Shown here: positions 6,648-14,724 of the stretch, piece after piece
How positions within the stretch are numbered: the first letter of the stretch is position 1
Layout: each line of letters begins with the position of its first letter
Assembly: GCA_030039695.1 (NCBI GenBank)
Contig: JASHVB010000677.1
Span: 1-14,724 of the forward strand
Direction of reading: 5' to 3'
DNA length: 14,724 nucleotides
Source of the DNA: Acetobacteraceae bacterium
Lineage (GTDB): Bacteria; Pseudomonadota; Alphaproteobacteria; Acetobacterales; Acetobacteraceae
Notes under the pieces: model-generated
Seen by the model: only the letters and a program-made list of their open reading frames with translations
Told to the model about the DNA's origin: nothing
Database searches by the model: none
Made by a program: the position numbers and the translations under genes

Positions 6648-8546
6648 TCACCCCATGGCGTCCGCCAGGATGACGTCCGCGGCCTTCTCCGCAATCATGT
6701 ACACCGCACTGGCGATGAAGTAGCCGGGAATTCGCGGGAAGACCGAGGCATCCGTCACGCGCAGACCGGCCGTGCCATGCACACGAAAGTCGCTACCCAA
6801 TACACCATTTTCCTCCACAGGTCCGATCGCGCAGGTGCCACAGGCGTGATGGCCCCAGGCATTGTCGCGCACAAACTGCTGCAGAGCGTCATCGGAACCA
6901 ATAGCGCGTCCCGGCACTTCTTCCTCTGCAATCAGACCGGAACGGACAAGCGGATCGGATAGCCGGCGTGCCAGCCGGATTCCGGCCACCACGGCACGCA
7001 AATCCATCTCTTCCGGATCGTCCGTCTGATCGAAGTAGCGGAAATCGACGCAGGGTGGATCGGTCGGGTCTGCAGATTGCAGTGTCACCTTGCCGGCGCG
7101 GTTGCGGGTATGCGCCTTCAGAATGCTCCACGTCAGCCGGTTGCGCTGTTCAGCGATGGCGCGGGAGTAGCCGGGGTAGTAACCCGTGAACGGCGCCAAC
7201 ACCGACATCAGGAACAGGTCCGGCTGCGCCGTCTTTTCATCGGACTTCGCCGCGACGCAGATTCCCGCGCCATTTGATCCGTACATGCCATGGCCGCCGC
7301 GCTGCCACTCCCGCCACGACGGATCACCGCGCCGGAATGTCGCGTCGCGCATTGAGGGCCACACGGGAATGGCCATGCGGTTGACCACGCCGATCTCGTA
7401 ACGGTCCTGCAGGTTCTGCCCAACCCCCGGCAGGTCGATCAGCGACACAATGCCCAGGGATTCCAACGCCTCCTTCGGGCCGATTCCCGATAGCATCAGA
7501 AGTTGCGGGGTGTTGAAGGCACCGCCGGCCACGATGACCTCGCGCCGCACCTGCACCGTATGAATTTCGCCCGGCGTCCGGGCAGGATGGCAATGCGCAC
7601 GGTATTGATTGGCGCCACTGCGATATTCAACGCCGACCGCGCGCTTGTTCTCGTCCAACAGCACACGTGTCGCTAGGGCATTCAGGCGCAGTTCCAACAG
7701 GCGCGGCCAGCTTGCATGCATCTCCAGCAGCCGTTCGCGCGACCCGTTGCGGCGGTGCCGGTACGTGGCGAGCGGCGTGTAGAACAGATCCGCTGCGTCG
7801 TGCTGTAACACGCTGCGATCATTTGGATCACCAAACGATCGCAGCATTACGCGCAGCCGCTGCCACAGGCCGCGGCGCTGACCCAGCGCGATCATCGACG
7901 CCGTCGCCATTACGCGCACCACGTCGCCGTCGTCCAATGCCTGCCGCGGCAGTGCCTTCTCGGTGGACAGCCAGCCGCGCCAGCCGTGCCCGGTGCCGTC
8001 GATGCCAAGCCGGGCCAGCACACGAGCCACCGGACGGTAGCGGCAGTCCTCCAGCCGCGCGAAATAGCGCGCCATGTTCGCTGCGCACCATGACCGGTCT
8101 TTGGTTTGGTCGGCGATCGCATCCCAGTCCGCGTCCGATGGCGCGATCAGAATCATCGCGTTATGTGCGGTGCAGCCGCCCAGGCAAGACGCGCGTGGGT
8201 ACAGGACCCCGTCCGCTGGCCGCCCCTCCCAGGTCGCCCGATATTTCGGATCGCGTTCGCGTTGCGCCCGGTCCGCATAATGCCGCACGAAGAAATGCCA
8301 GGAGATGGCCTGGTTTTCCGAAGCGAATGGATGGAAAGCAGGAACCTCGTAGTCATCCGGCAGGCGGTTCTCCCGCGGCTCGAGCGGATCGCCACCGGAC
8401 AATTCATAAGGGTCACCGCCGGCTTCCAGCACGACGACATGGAAGCCGGCCTCGGCGAGCCGTGCCGCCACCGCGCCACCGCCCGCGCCCGACCCGACGA
8501 CGACATAGTCGCAAATGTCGGACAATGGTGCGTCATTCGGTGGCAT
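6648..8546 (-). CDS. GMC-family FAD oxidoreductase (choline/alcohol dehydrogenase-like)
   Basis: This 632-aa flavoprotein is the second gene of the operon behind the di-heme cytochrome, 13 bp downstream of its stop. The FAD Rossmann motif is [11 protein letters not shown] (residues 14-24), with VVVLEAGGD at 37-45. The second GMC signature is [16 protein letters not shown] (117-132). [16 protein letters not shown], a standard GMC segment, follows in the middle. Near the C-terminus [11 protein letters not shown] carries the catalytic histidine (H566/H567). The final motif [21 protein letters not shown] has hydrophobic residues where BetA and choline oxidase have the Asn-rich GGNPNAPT, so the second active-site residue differs. 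No signal peptide or Tat motif is visible, which is awkward for direct electron transfer to the exported cytochrome. It likely oxidises an alcohol to an aldehyde or ketone; the substrate is unknown. Confidence 0.93.
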   Translation of the reverse strand: MPPNDAPLSDICDYVVVGSGAGGGAVAARLAEAGFHVVVLEAGGDPYELSGGDPLEPRENRLPDDYEVPAFHPFASENQAISWHFFVRHYADRAQRERDPKYRATWEGRPADGVLYPRASCLGGCTAHNAMILIAPSDADWDAIADQTKDRSWCAANMARYFARLEDCRYRPVARVLARLGIDGTGHGWRGWLSTEKALPRQALDDGDVVRVMATASMIALGQRRGLWQRLRVMLRSFGDPNDRSVLQHDAADLFYTPLATYRHRRNGSRERLLEMHASWPRLLELRLNALATRVLLDENKRAVGVEYRSGANQYRAHCHPARTPGEIHTVQVRREVIVAGGAFNTPQLLMLSGIGPKEALESLGIVSLIDLPGVGQNLQDRYEIGVVNRMAIPVWPSMRDATFRRGDPSWREWQRGGHGMYGSNGAGICVAAKSDEKTAQPDLFLMSVLAPFTGYYPGYSRAIAEQRNRLTWSILKAHTRNRAGKVTLQSADPTDPPCVDFRYFDQTDDPEEMDLRAVVAGIRLARRLSDPLVRSGLIAEEEVPGRAIGSDDALQQFVRDNAWGHHACGTCAIGPVEENGVLGSDFRVHGTAGLRVTDASVFPRIPGYFIASAVYMIAEKAADVILADAMG

Positions 8547-8559
8547 GGGGCGCGCGCCT

Positions 8560-11028
8560 TCAAAACGTCTTGAGATACTCGATCAGCGCGCGCTTGTCGG
8601 GATCGCTCAGGCCAGGCTCCTCGGTGAAGAGGTCAGTGCCAAAATAGTGGCCCCGATTGATGACATAGTCGGGACATACACTGAGCGAATACAGCTCGCG
8701 CCCCAACGGCTCGAAGATGCGTGCCGCGGTCGCGTCGTCCACATTTGCCGGCATCGCCGCCATGTCGTGCCGCAGCCGCAGCGCCATGCCCAGCAGCTTC
8801 CAGTCACGCGCCACAGCTGCCATCCAGCCAGGATCCTCCGGCAGCGGATCGAAATTGCCGAGCAAGCCCACCGCCGTGCCTTTCGGAATCGGCCCGATCT
8901 GCAAGTCACCGTTGGCAGCAACGATTCCCGGAACCAGCCAGTTCAGCGGCCCTTGGAGCCAGCCCAGGTAACCCGGCTGGAAGCCGACCGGCACCTTGAG
9001 CCAGCTTGTCGCGGTCGTCCGTTGGATCAGGCCGACACCCTTCGCCCCCAGCACTTCGTCACGTGTCCGTTTTTCCGGCCACAGCATTTGCTCGATGCTG
9101 GCCTGGAACACCCTCATACGCGTCGCCACGGATGGGTTCTGATCGAATGGCCCAACCGAGTTGTTCAGCAGGAACGGCGCGGTAGACCACAGGCTGATTA
9201 GCGACGGTGGTCGGGTAAAGCCTCGCCCGCCACCCGGCATGGTGAACTTGTGCGGTTCCCCCGTGAAGGGATCCTGCACCGTGATGTCACCGACCGAGGG
9301 CAAGCTCTTGTAGCTCTGCGAGGAGAAATTGTCCCAGATGTTATTGGCCAGCGCATTGCGCGCCAGCGGGCTGCAGGCGTTGGTTTGCAGTAGGGTCACT
9401 GGCACTCGGAACTCGTTCGACAGGTAGTTGTCGGTCTGGAAATCGGGCTGCTGCGCGATCGCCCGCATCTTCTGCTTGAAATCGTCGGTCTTGGTCCAGG
9501 CCCAGTAGCGGTTCCAGCAAGCCAGGTAATTCGGCCCGTTGCAGTCCTCCGTGCCGGGCCCCTCCATGCCCACGATCGGGTGCGGCAGCTTACCGGAATG
9601 GCAGCGGGCGCAGCGCTCGGCGAACACGGTCCGACCGCGATCGAGCGTGGTTGCGTCGGCCGTCAAATACAGGTCGCGTTGGTCCTGGGGTAGGTCGGCG
9701 AGCAAGTCCGGCTTACCCGCGGCAAGCAAGAATTCCGCCATGTAGAAGGTCTGTTGCTCAGTCGCCTGCCAGTAGACCGAGTTGTGGTTGGCGTCGGCGA
9801 TGCGTATCGGGCTCATCCGCTTGCCGCCAGTGAACGGATTGAAGTGCAGCAACCACTCCTCGCTGAACACCCCGATATTGAGATAAACTCGGTTGAGCGC
9901 ACCCATGACGCCCACCGAGTCCGACCCGTCCTTCAGCACGCGCGGGGTGTAAACGTACGGTTTGTCATACAAAGCCGCCAGCGGCCCAGAAGAGACGAAG
10001 TCGTTGAGTTGCTTGTTGTCGAGCTGTCCTCCGACGAGACGCTCCCGCCCGATTGGCTTTGCCTGCAAGAGTCGCGCTTTCAGGCTATAGATCGCGTTCA
10101 TCGTGCGGGGATTGACGATGCTGTCTGTCGAGACCAGAGAAGTATCGAGCGTACCTGGTAGATAGGTGTGCAGAAGCTGGAAGATGAAGTTGGACTGGTC
10201 GGCCTGCCAGGCGAACACCCGGTCAAACCAGAAATACTGCGAGCCGACAGTCGAATTAAGGTTCGACCACTGCGGATGCTCTGGATCGGCCGGCGAATGG
10301 ATCGGGCTTGGCCCGATGTGACAGAATCCGCACGCCATGCCGACGCGATAGGGCCGCACCAAATCCTTCTGCTCATAGTAGCTCGGGTCATTGTAGAAGC
10401 GCTGCGGGTCCCAGCGGCGGCGCGCCGCGTCGTCGAAGTCGGGGTTAGGAAACAGCCGCAACCCCACGATGCCCGTAGGCTCACCATAGTAGGAACCGAC
10501 CGGTAGGCCCTCACTGCCACGCGCGCCCAGTTTAACCCCTGGATATTTGGCCGCATTCGCAAAGGGATCGGGACCGTCGGGACAATCGGCACGGCGCTGA
10601 TCGAGCCACAGCCCGAAATGCTTCGCGTCCGGTTGGGTCGGCTTGTCGAAGCAGGGCTCATTGATGACGCCAAAATATGACCAGCGGTTGTCGCGGCTGA
10701 ACGGCGAACCAGGCGCCGAGGATATCATCTTCAGCAGGTCGAACGTGCCGAACGCATCCTGGATCAGGGTGTCCCAGAACCGATCGTTGCCGCCGGACCA
10801 CACCAGCCACATATTGCGGCCTTTGACTTGGTCTGCGGTCAGCTTCACGCCGTTGTCCATATCGTGGAAATAATCTTCGTCGGCGGCGGGGAAGGAGCTG
10901 GCCACGCGGCCGGCACGCATCGCCTCATCGTGCACCTGGCCAGGCTTCGGCGCGTTGTTGCCGAACCAAAGAAATGCGATGCCGCCAAGTATCAACAATC
11001 CTATCAGAATCAGGATGACCCGGCGCAT
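8560..11028 (-). CDS. Membrane-anchored di-heme c-type cytochrome, RoxA / di-heme peroxidase-like
   Basis: An 822-aa exported protein. Residues 1-22 form an uncleaved-looking signal anchor (MRR, then a hydrophobic run to FLWFG). Two c-type heme sites are present: CGFCH (C233, C236, H237) and CARCH (C473, C476, H477). RPPSLISLWSTAPFLLNNSVGPF, starting near 606, matches the conserved C-terminal element of di-heme cytochrome c peroxidases and RoxA rubber oxygenases (typically TAPYLHNGS), with Leu-Asn in place of His-Asn. The end, INRGHYFGTDLF then DKRALIEYLKTF, is also typical. Six further cysteines (126, 149, 496, 504, 552, 785) could form periplasmic disulfides. GGGAGG 5 nt upstream supports ATG 11028. 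It leads an operon with a GMC oxidoreductase and is divergent from the patatin gene. It is longer than RoxA (about 680 aa), and rubber cleavage is only one possibility alongside peroxidase or electron transfer. Confidence 0.9.
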   Translation of the reverse strand: MRRVILILIGLLILGGIAFLWFGNNAPKPGQVHDEAMRAGRVASSFPAADEDYFHDMDNGVKLTADQVKGRNMWLVWSGGNDRFWDTLIQDAFGTFDLLKMISSAPGSPFSRDNRWSYFGVINEPCFDKPTQPDAKHFGLWLDQRRADCPDGPDPFANAAKYPGVKLGARGSEGLPVGSYYGEPTGIVGLRLFPNPDFDDAARRRWDPQRFYNDPSYYEQKDLVRPYRVGMACGFCHIGPSPIHSPADPEHPQWSNLNSTVGSQYFWFDRVFAWQADQSNFIFQLLHTYLPGTLDTSLVSTDSIVNPRTMNAIYSLKARLLQAKPIGRERLVGGQLDNKQLNDFVSSGPLAALYDKPYVYTPRVLKDGSDSVGVMGALNRVYLNIGVFSEEWLLHFNPFTGGKRMSPIRIADANHNSVYWQATEQQTFYMAEFLLAAGKPDLLADLPQDQRDLYLTADATTLDRGRTVFAERCARCHSGKLPHPIVGMEGPGTEDCNGPNYLACWNRYWAWTKTDDFKQKMRAIAQQPDFQTDNYLSNEFRVPVTLLQTNACSPLARNALANNIWDNFSSQSYKSLPSVGDITVQDPFTGEPHKFTMPGGGRGFTRPPSLISLWSTAPFLLNNSVGPFDQNPSVATRMRVFQASIEQMLWPEKRTRDEVLGAKGVGLIQRTTATSWLKVPVGFQPGYLGWLQGPLNWLVPGIVAANGDLQIGPIPKGTAVGLLGNFDPLPEDPGWMAAVARDWKLLGMALRLRHDMAAMPANVDDATAARIFEPLGRELYSLSVCPDYVINRGHYFGTDLFTEEPGLSDPDKRALIEYLKTF

Positions 11029-11033
11029 ACTTG

Positions 11034-11039
11034 CCTCCC
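11034..11039 (-). promoter_or_regulatory. Shine-Dalgarno of the di-heme cytochrome
   Basis: GGGAGG on the - strand lies 5 nt before ATG 11028, fixing the start of the exported cytochrome and its signal anchor. Confidence 0.8.
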
Positions 11040-11198
11040 GTTTCCCGCCCGATTCATGCGGCTATCACGCACCGTTGCAGTGCGTTCGTTGCCCTGTTGG
11101 CCTGGTCCGGCGAATCGACCCAACGTAACGGCGTGGCCACCTCGCTGTCAAAATGAAATGCGAACAACGGGCCCGGGCTAACACGTCTCGGATTTCTG

Positions 11199-11228
11199 TT
11201 GCGAAACGTCCCGGCATGGCGCCATAGT
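11199..11228 (+). promoter_or_regulatory. Possible promoter of the patatin gene, implying a leaderless or near-leaderless mRNA
   Basis: TTGCGA (11199-11204) and CATAGT (11223-11228) each match sigma70 consensus at 4 of 6 positions, with an 18-nt spacer. Transcription would begin about 7 nt after the -10, which is the ATG at 11235 itself. No Shine-Dalgarno precedes that ATG, consistent with this reading. A 4/6 match is common by chance, so this is weak. Confidence 0.25.
11216..11225. repeat. 10-bp perfect palindrome before the patatin start
   Basis: ATGGC-GCCAT lies 9 nt upstream of ATG 11235, inside the possible promoter. It could be a repressor half-site pair or coincidence; no second copy is seen in the 206-bp divergent gap. 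Confidence 0.25.
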
Positions 11229-11234
11229 AGCGAA

Positions 11235-13955
11235 ATGAGTGCGCGGAGCCCGAACCAGCCGGAACCCGAGCTGCGGCCGGTCTCGACACTCGCCGGCGCG
11301 CTGTGGGACGAATTTGAGGCGATCCACGCAAAGCCTCGAGCCGCAGCGACAGCGCAGGGGCCCGATGCGTCATTGCACGCTTATTATAGCGCAGCTTTGG
11401 CAATGCCACAGGCAGCTTTGTGCCTGTCCGGTGGCGGCATCCGCAGTGCGGCTTTCTCACTCGGCGTGCTGCAGGCGCTGGCGCGCAGCAAGCTACTTAC
11501 GAGCTTCCACTATCTCTCTACCGTCTCGGGTGGCGGCTATGTCGGTGGATGGTTGTCGGCGTTGCTGCACGAACGCGACTGCGACGCCGCGAAAGTGCAG
11601 GATCTGCTTGCGGCTGACACCGCGCCGCCCGAGCTCGACGCGTTGCGGCGCTATACTGACTTTCTGGCACCACACCCGGGCTTGGCCTCGCCGGACACGT
11701 GGGCAGGAATCATATTGTGGCTTCGAAACGTCCTGGTGAACTGGCTGATCTTCTTTCCGGCATTGTTTGCGTTGGCAATGCTCCCCAACTTTTATCGCGA
11801 CATCCTGGCGACGATCTCCCCAGCCTGGAGCTGGCCGCTCTTGCTCGTCGCATTGGCGGGACTGGGCATCGGCGTTTTCAATGGCGTCAGGCACGCTCCC
11901 AGCCATGGATTCCACGAAGCAACCAGGCGAGGCCGCCAGACCGGTTTCGTGCCGTGGCGCGTCGTCGTACCGCTCATGCTATGGTCGTCATTCGTGCCGC
12001 TGGCCGCCGCGCCCTGGTTGCGTCCGGTGATGCCGATCGGCGCCGTCTCGGGCGATGTGATCCCCCTGCTCGGCTTCATCGTCAAGGAGCTGGCTTTTCT
12101 GCTGGCGCTGGCAACCGAGGACACCGAGGACCGCAAGCTGCTTTGCCACAATTTCGGCTGGTGGACCCTCGCGTCGCTGGCGGCAACCTTCGTGCTGTGG
12201 ATCGCGCTCTGTCTGGGCAACGCCCGCAATATCAGCATCGTTGCCGTGCTCGGGCCGCTCGCCGTCACGATGGCGCACCTGGTGCAGTCATTGGTCTATG
12301 TTGCGTTCCGGACTGAGGCGTTCCGCGGCGATCTCGATCGCGAATGGCTGGCGCGCCTGAGCGCCGAGAAGGCGATTCCCGCATTGCTCTGGGCCGTGTT
12401 CGCCGCGATATGCCTGTTCCTGCCCGGGTGGGCGCTGGACGGTTGGAACACTGCCTTCGCCCCGTTCGCGATGAGCGCCGTCGGGCTGCTGACCGGACCG
12501 CTCGCCGCATATCTCGGCAAGATCGCACAGGACGTTCCAGGCGCCGGTGTACCCGGCACCAGCAACAGCTACGTGCCGCCATTGCGCATCGTGATCAACG
12601 TGATCGCGGCGGTGTTCGGCATCGCGCTGTTTATGCTGCTTGCACGGTTGGGGACGCTGCTGTCCAACAACCATTGGCGCGCCGACCTGCTGCTGCTGAT
12701 CATTGCAGTATTGCTGGCCTGGGGGTGCGGGAAGCACATCAACGTCAATCGCTTCTCCATGCATGCGGTGTATCGCAATCGGTTGGTGCGGGCATTCCTT
12801 GGCTCAGCACGACCGGACCGTACCCCTGACGACTTCACCGATATCGACCCGAAGGACAATCCGCGCATTGCGGATCTGCAACTGTCGGCGTGCAGCGATG
12901 GCAAAGCGCCCGCGATCGACCCGCCTGCTACGAGGCGTCCCCCGCGCATGCTGTTCCCGGTGGTCAACGTCACGCTCAATCTGGTGGCCGGGCGCAACAC
13001 GGCGTGGACGGAACGCAAGGGTGAAAGCTTCACCATAACGCCCGTCAGGTGCGGCGGGGCCTATCTACACAGGCGCGAGGACCAAGCGGCCGGTTTGCCG
13101 GTACGCGGCGCTTACGCGCGCACCGAGGCCTATGCAGGCAAGGAAAAGGAGACCGGGCCGGACGACCAGGGCCGGGGCATCACGCTAGGTACCGCGATCA
13201 CATTGTCCGGCGCCGCGGTCAGCCCGAGCATGGGTTATAACTCCTCGCCCGCTACCGCCTTCCTGATGACATTGTTCAACGTACGGCTGGGTGCATGGTT
13301 GCCGAACCCCGCCATGGCCTCGACCGGGCAGCTCCTGCAAGCCAAGCCACCGAATGCGCTGCTGACCCTAGCGCGTGAGCTGCTCGGGCTCACTGACGAT
13401 CTGGGCAAGGCCGTGTACTTGAGTGACGGAGGCCATTTCGAGAACCTCGGTTTGTACGAGATGATCCGTCGCCGCTGCCGATACATCGTAGTGGTGGATG
13501 CAGGCGAAGATAGTAAAGCCTGGTTCGAGGACTTGGGTAATGCGATTCGTAAGGCACGAATCGACTTCGATGTGGAAATCGACTTTGACCCGCCCGTCGG
13601 CATCGGATCGCGCGACCGGCCGTCAACGCCGTTCCGCAGCTTCGCCTGCGCCACCATCCGCTACCCGGAGAGCCAAACGACCGGCCGACTGATCTACCTC
13701 AAGCCGTGCGCTCCACCCGATATGCCAATGGACGTGCGTTCCTACTTCAATGCGCACGCCAACTTTCCACACGATTCGACAACAGAGCAATTCTTCACCG
13801 AAAGCGAGTTCGAGAGCTACCGTCAGCTCGGTCAGACCGAAGCGCTGAAGCTGATACGCGGTGCTGGCACCCTCGCGGCTTGCTTTGAAGCGGCCATCAA
13901 ACGGCTGCGGCAGCCGCTCAACACGAACGGCTGCGGCGGGCTACCGAGAGCCTGA
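11235..13955 (+). CDS. Patatin-like phospholipase with inserted multi-pass membrane domain
   Basis: From ATG 11235 the protein is 906 aa. The oxyanion motif SGGGIRS (residues 65-71) and the nucleophile segment STVSGGGYVGG (S98) form the first half of a patatin domain. The catalytic Asp lies far away in LSDGGHFENLGLYEM (D731-G-G), followed by YIVVVDAGED. Between them, roughly residues 159-498 contain about ten hydrophobic segments, so a membrane domain splits the Ser-Asp dyad. The dyad and domain are those of serine lipases or phospholipases A, and the product should be an integral inner-membrane enzyme acting on lipid acyl esters. A TTG at 11199 would add 12 residues but has no ribosome site; ATG 11235 is preferred, also without a clear one. 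It is divergent from the di-heme cytochrome and 64 bp upstream of a DUF2235 hydrolase. The substrate is unknown. Confidence 0.9.
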   Translation: MSARSPNQPEPELRPVSTLAGALWDEFEAIHAKPRAAATAQGPDASLHAYYSAALAMPQAALCLSGGGIRSAAFSLGVLQALARSKLLTSFHYLSTVSGGGYVGGWLSALLHERDCDAAKVQDLLAADTAPPELDALRRYTDFLAPHPGLASPDTWAGIILWLRNVLVNWLIFFPALFALAMLPNFYRDILATISPAWSWPLLLVALAGLGIGVFNGVRHAPSHGFHEATRRGRQTGFVPWRVVVPLMLWSSFVPLAAAPWLRPVMPIGAVSGDVIPLLGFIVKELAFLLALATEDTEDRKLLCHNFGWWTLASLAATFVLWIALCLGNARNISIVAVLGPLAVTMAHLVQSLVYVAFRTEAFRGDLDREWLARLSAEKAIPALLWAVFAAICLFLPGWALDGWNTAFAPFAMSAVGLLTGPLAAYLGKIAQDVPGAGVPGTSNSYVPPLRIVINVIAAVFGIALFMLLARLGTLLSNNHWRADLLLLIIAVLLAWGCGKHINVNRFSMHAVYRNRLVRAFLGSARPDRTPDDFTDIDPKDNPRIADLQLSACSDGKAPAIDPPATRRPPRMLFPVVNVTLNLVAGRNTAWTERKGESFTITPVRCGGAYLHRREDQAAGLPVRGAYARTEAYAGKEKETGPDDQGRGITLGTAITLSGAAVSPSMGYNSSPATAFLMTLFNVRLGAWLPNPAMASTGQLLQAKPPNALLTLARELLGLTDDLGKAVYLSDGGHFENLGLYEMIRRRCRYIVVVDAGEDSKAWFEDLGNAIRKARIDFDVEIDFDPPVGIGSRDRPSTPFRSFACATIRYPESQTTGRLIYLKPCAPPDMPMDVRSYFNAHANFPHDSTTEQFFTESEFESYRQLGQTEALKLIRGAGTLAACFEAAIKRLRQPLNTNGCGGLPRA

Positions 13956-14019
13956 CGGTGCGGCGCGACGGCGTGCCACGCAGTGCGACAGAACGGCATC
14001 AAAACCGGGGGAACGTCCG

Positions 14020-14724
14020 ATGAGCAAGGTCATCGTATTTTGCGCCGACGGCACCTGGAATGGCCCCGGCGAGCCCGACGACGACAACACCGCGGCGCCA
14101 CCCACTAACGTGTTCAAGCTGTTCCTCAACCTCGCCGGCACCGATCAGCCCGGCACCATCCTGTTGGCAAGAGAGCAAGAGCGGGTGCTGCACGGGAGGG
14201 ATGGTATGGTGCAGCAGACGGCCAAGTATCTGCATGGCGTAGGGGATTCGACCAATTTCCTGGTGCAGGTACTTGGCGGCAGTATCGGCGCGGGACTGAT
14301 CGCGCGCATCGTACGCGGCTACACGTTCATCTCGCGTGAATATGTGCCGGGCGACCGGATATACATCGTCGGCTTCAGTCGTGGCGCCTACACCGCGCGA
14401 GCGCTCGCCGGCATGATCGCCGCCAAGGGCTTGCTCGACGCGACGAAGAACACGCTCTCCGACAAGAACAACGCCTATCGCCTGGGGTCCGCGGTCTGGT
14501 ACGAGTGGCGGCAGGCGGTGGCACAATCCAAGGCGGGGTGGCTGACGAAACTTGCCAATATTGCAACCGACCTGCCAGCCTTCCTGCAGAAATCAGTGCC
14601 CGACAACCAGCTTATCAAGGCGCCGATCGAGGTGGTTGCGGTGTGGGAAACAGTCGGAGCGCTGGGTATTCCCGACTACACGCGACAGGACACGCGCCTT
14701 GACGTGTTCCAGTTCGCAGACCGG
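14020..14724 (+). CDS. DUF2235 alpha/beta hydrolase, partial (3' end outside window)
   Basis: An open frame of 235 codons runs off the right edge. GGGGGA 7 nt before ATG 14020 supports the start. The N-terminal strand VIVFCADGTWNG (residues 4-15) is the DUF2235 hallmark. QTAKYLHGVGDS (66-77), GGSIGAGLIARIVRGY (86-101) and the nucleophile elbow IVGFSRGAYTARALAG (S120 in GFSRG) follow. VWETVGALGIP (208-218) has Glu210 where I expect Asp in the family (WDTVGA). DUF2235 includes the Tle1 phospholipases of type VI secretion, but there is no vgrG, PAAR or tss gene here, so that role is unsupported. Its position 64 bp behind the patatin gene suggests a second esterase or lipase in the same transcript. 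The catalytic His region is outside the window. Confidence 0.88.
   Translation, partial: MSKVIVFCADGTWNGPGEPDDDNTAAPPTNVFKLFLNLAGTDQPGTILLAREQERVLHGRDGMVQQTAKYLHGVGDSTNFLVQVLGGSIGAGLIARIVRGYTFISREYVPGDRIYIVGFSRGAYTARALAGMIAAKGLLDATKNTLSDKNNAYRLGSAVWYEWRQAVAQSKAGWLTKLANIATDLPAFLQKSVPDNQLIKAPIEVVAVWETVGALGIPDYTRQDTRLDVFQFADR

Noticed and set aside
7667..8647. 326-codon open frame on the + strand
   Set aside because: Arg/Pro/Ser-rich antisense shadow of the second GMC gene, whose motifs on the - strand are clear; no family features.
8515..9201. 228-codon open frame on the + strand
   Set aside because: Antisense to the C-terminus of the di-heme cytochrome, with low-complexity composition and no ribosome site.
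8560..11028. Naming the di-heme cytochrome roxA
   Set aside because: Length, heme spacing and the LLNNS motif differ from characterised RoxA, so a rubber-cleaving function cannot be claimed.
11177..11183. GCCCGGGC-type GC palindrome near 11170-11180 as an operator
   Set aside because: Short GC-only palindromes are frequent by chance in sequence of this composition and no partner site is present.
14020..14724. Type VI secretion effector (Tle1) assignment for the DUF2235 protein
   Set aside because: No VgrG, PAAR, immunity or tss genes in the window, and the neighbour is a patatin-like lipase; family name only is justified.

Overview
This is a GC-rich (roughly 60-65% by eye) bacterial chromosomal segment. 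It is densely packed with genes that have short gaps and good Shine-Dalgarno sequences. The protein families point to a Proteobacterium; myxobacteria and other GC-rich groups cannot be excluded and I cannot name a species. I see no tRNA, rRNA, transposase, phage gene or CRISPR array.

Layout. (1) Left edge, + strand: the last 55 codons of an unidentified gene, then a cholesterol-oxidase-type GMC flavoprotein carrying a ferredoxin-like cysteine cluster. (2) Three-gene - strand operon, 5101 to 1881: a 144-aa protein of unknown function, a 427-aa membrane protein with two related soluble halves, and a DyP-type heme peroxidase. The last two are coupled by an ATGA overlap. (3) Divergent from that operon, + strand: a short catalase-family heme protein starting at GTG 5268. 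The 166-bp gap between the two units holds an FNR/CRP-type palindrome, placed about right to drive the peroxidase operon. (4) A 198-bp convergent spacer with a weak REP-like hairpin. (5) Two-gene - strand operon, 11028 to 6648: a membrane-anchored di-heme c-type cytochrome of the RoxA/di-heme peroxidase type, then a second GMC oxidoreductase. (6) Divergent + strand pair: a large patatin-like lipase whose catalytic domain is interrupted by about ten membrane helices, and the start of a DUF2235 alpha/beta hydrolase that runs off the right edge.

Taken together the window encodes two predicted lipid or ester hydrolases, three different heme oxidoreductases (DyP, catalase-like, di-heme cytochrome c), two flavin alcohol oxidases or dehydrogenases, and two uncharacterised proteins in the DyP operon. 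My reading, which is inference, is an oxidative lipid- or isoprenoid-processing island. In it, hydrolases would release a hydrophobic substrate, heme enzymes would oxygenate it or act on its hydroperoxides, and GMC enzymes would oxidise the resulting alcohols. The individual families are recognisable. The combined pathway, its substrate and the roles of the 427-aa and 144-aa proteins are not known to me.
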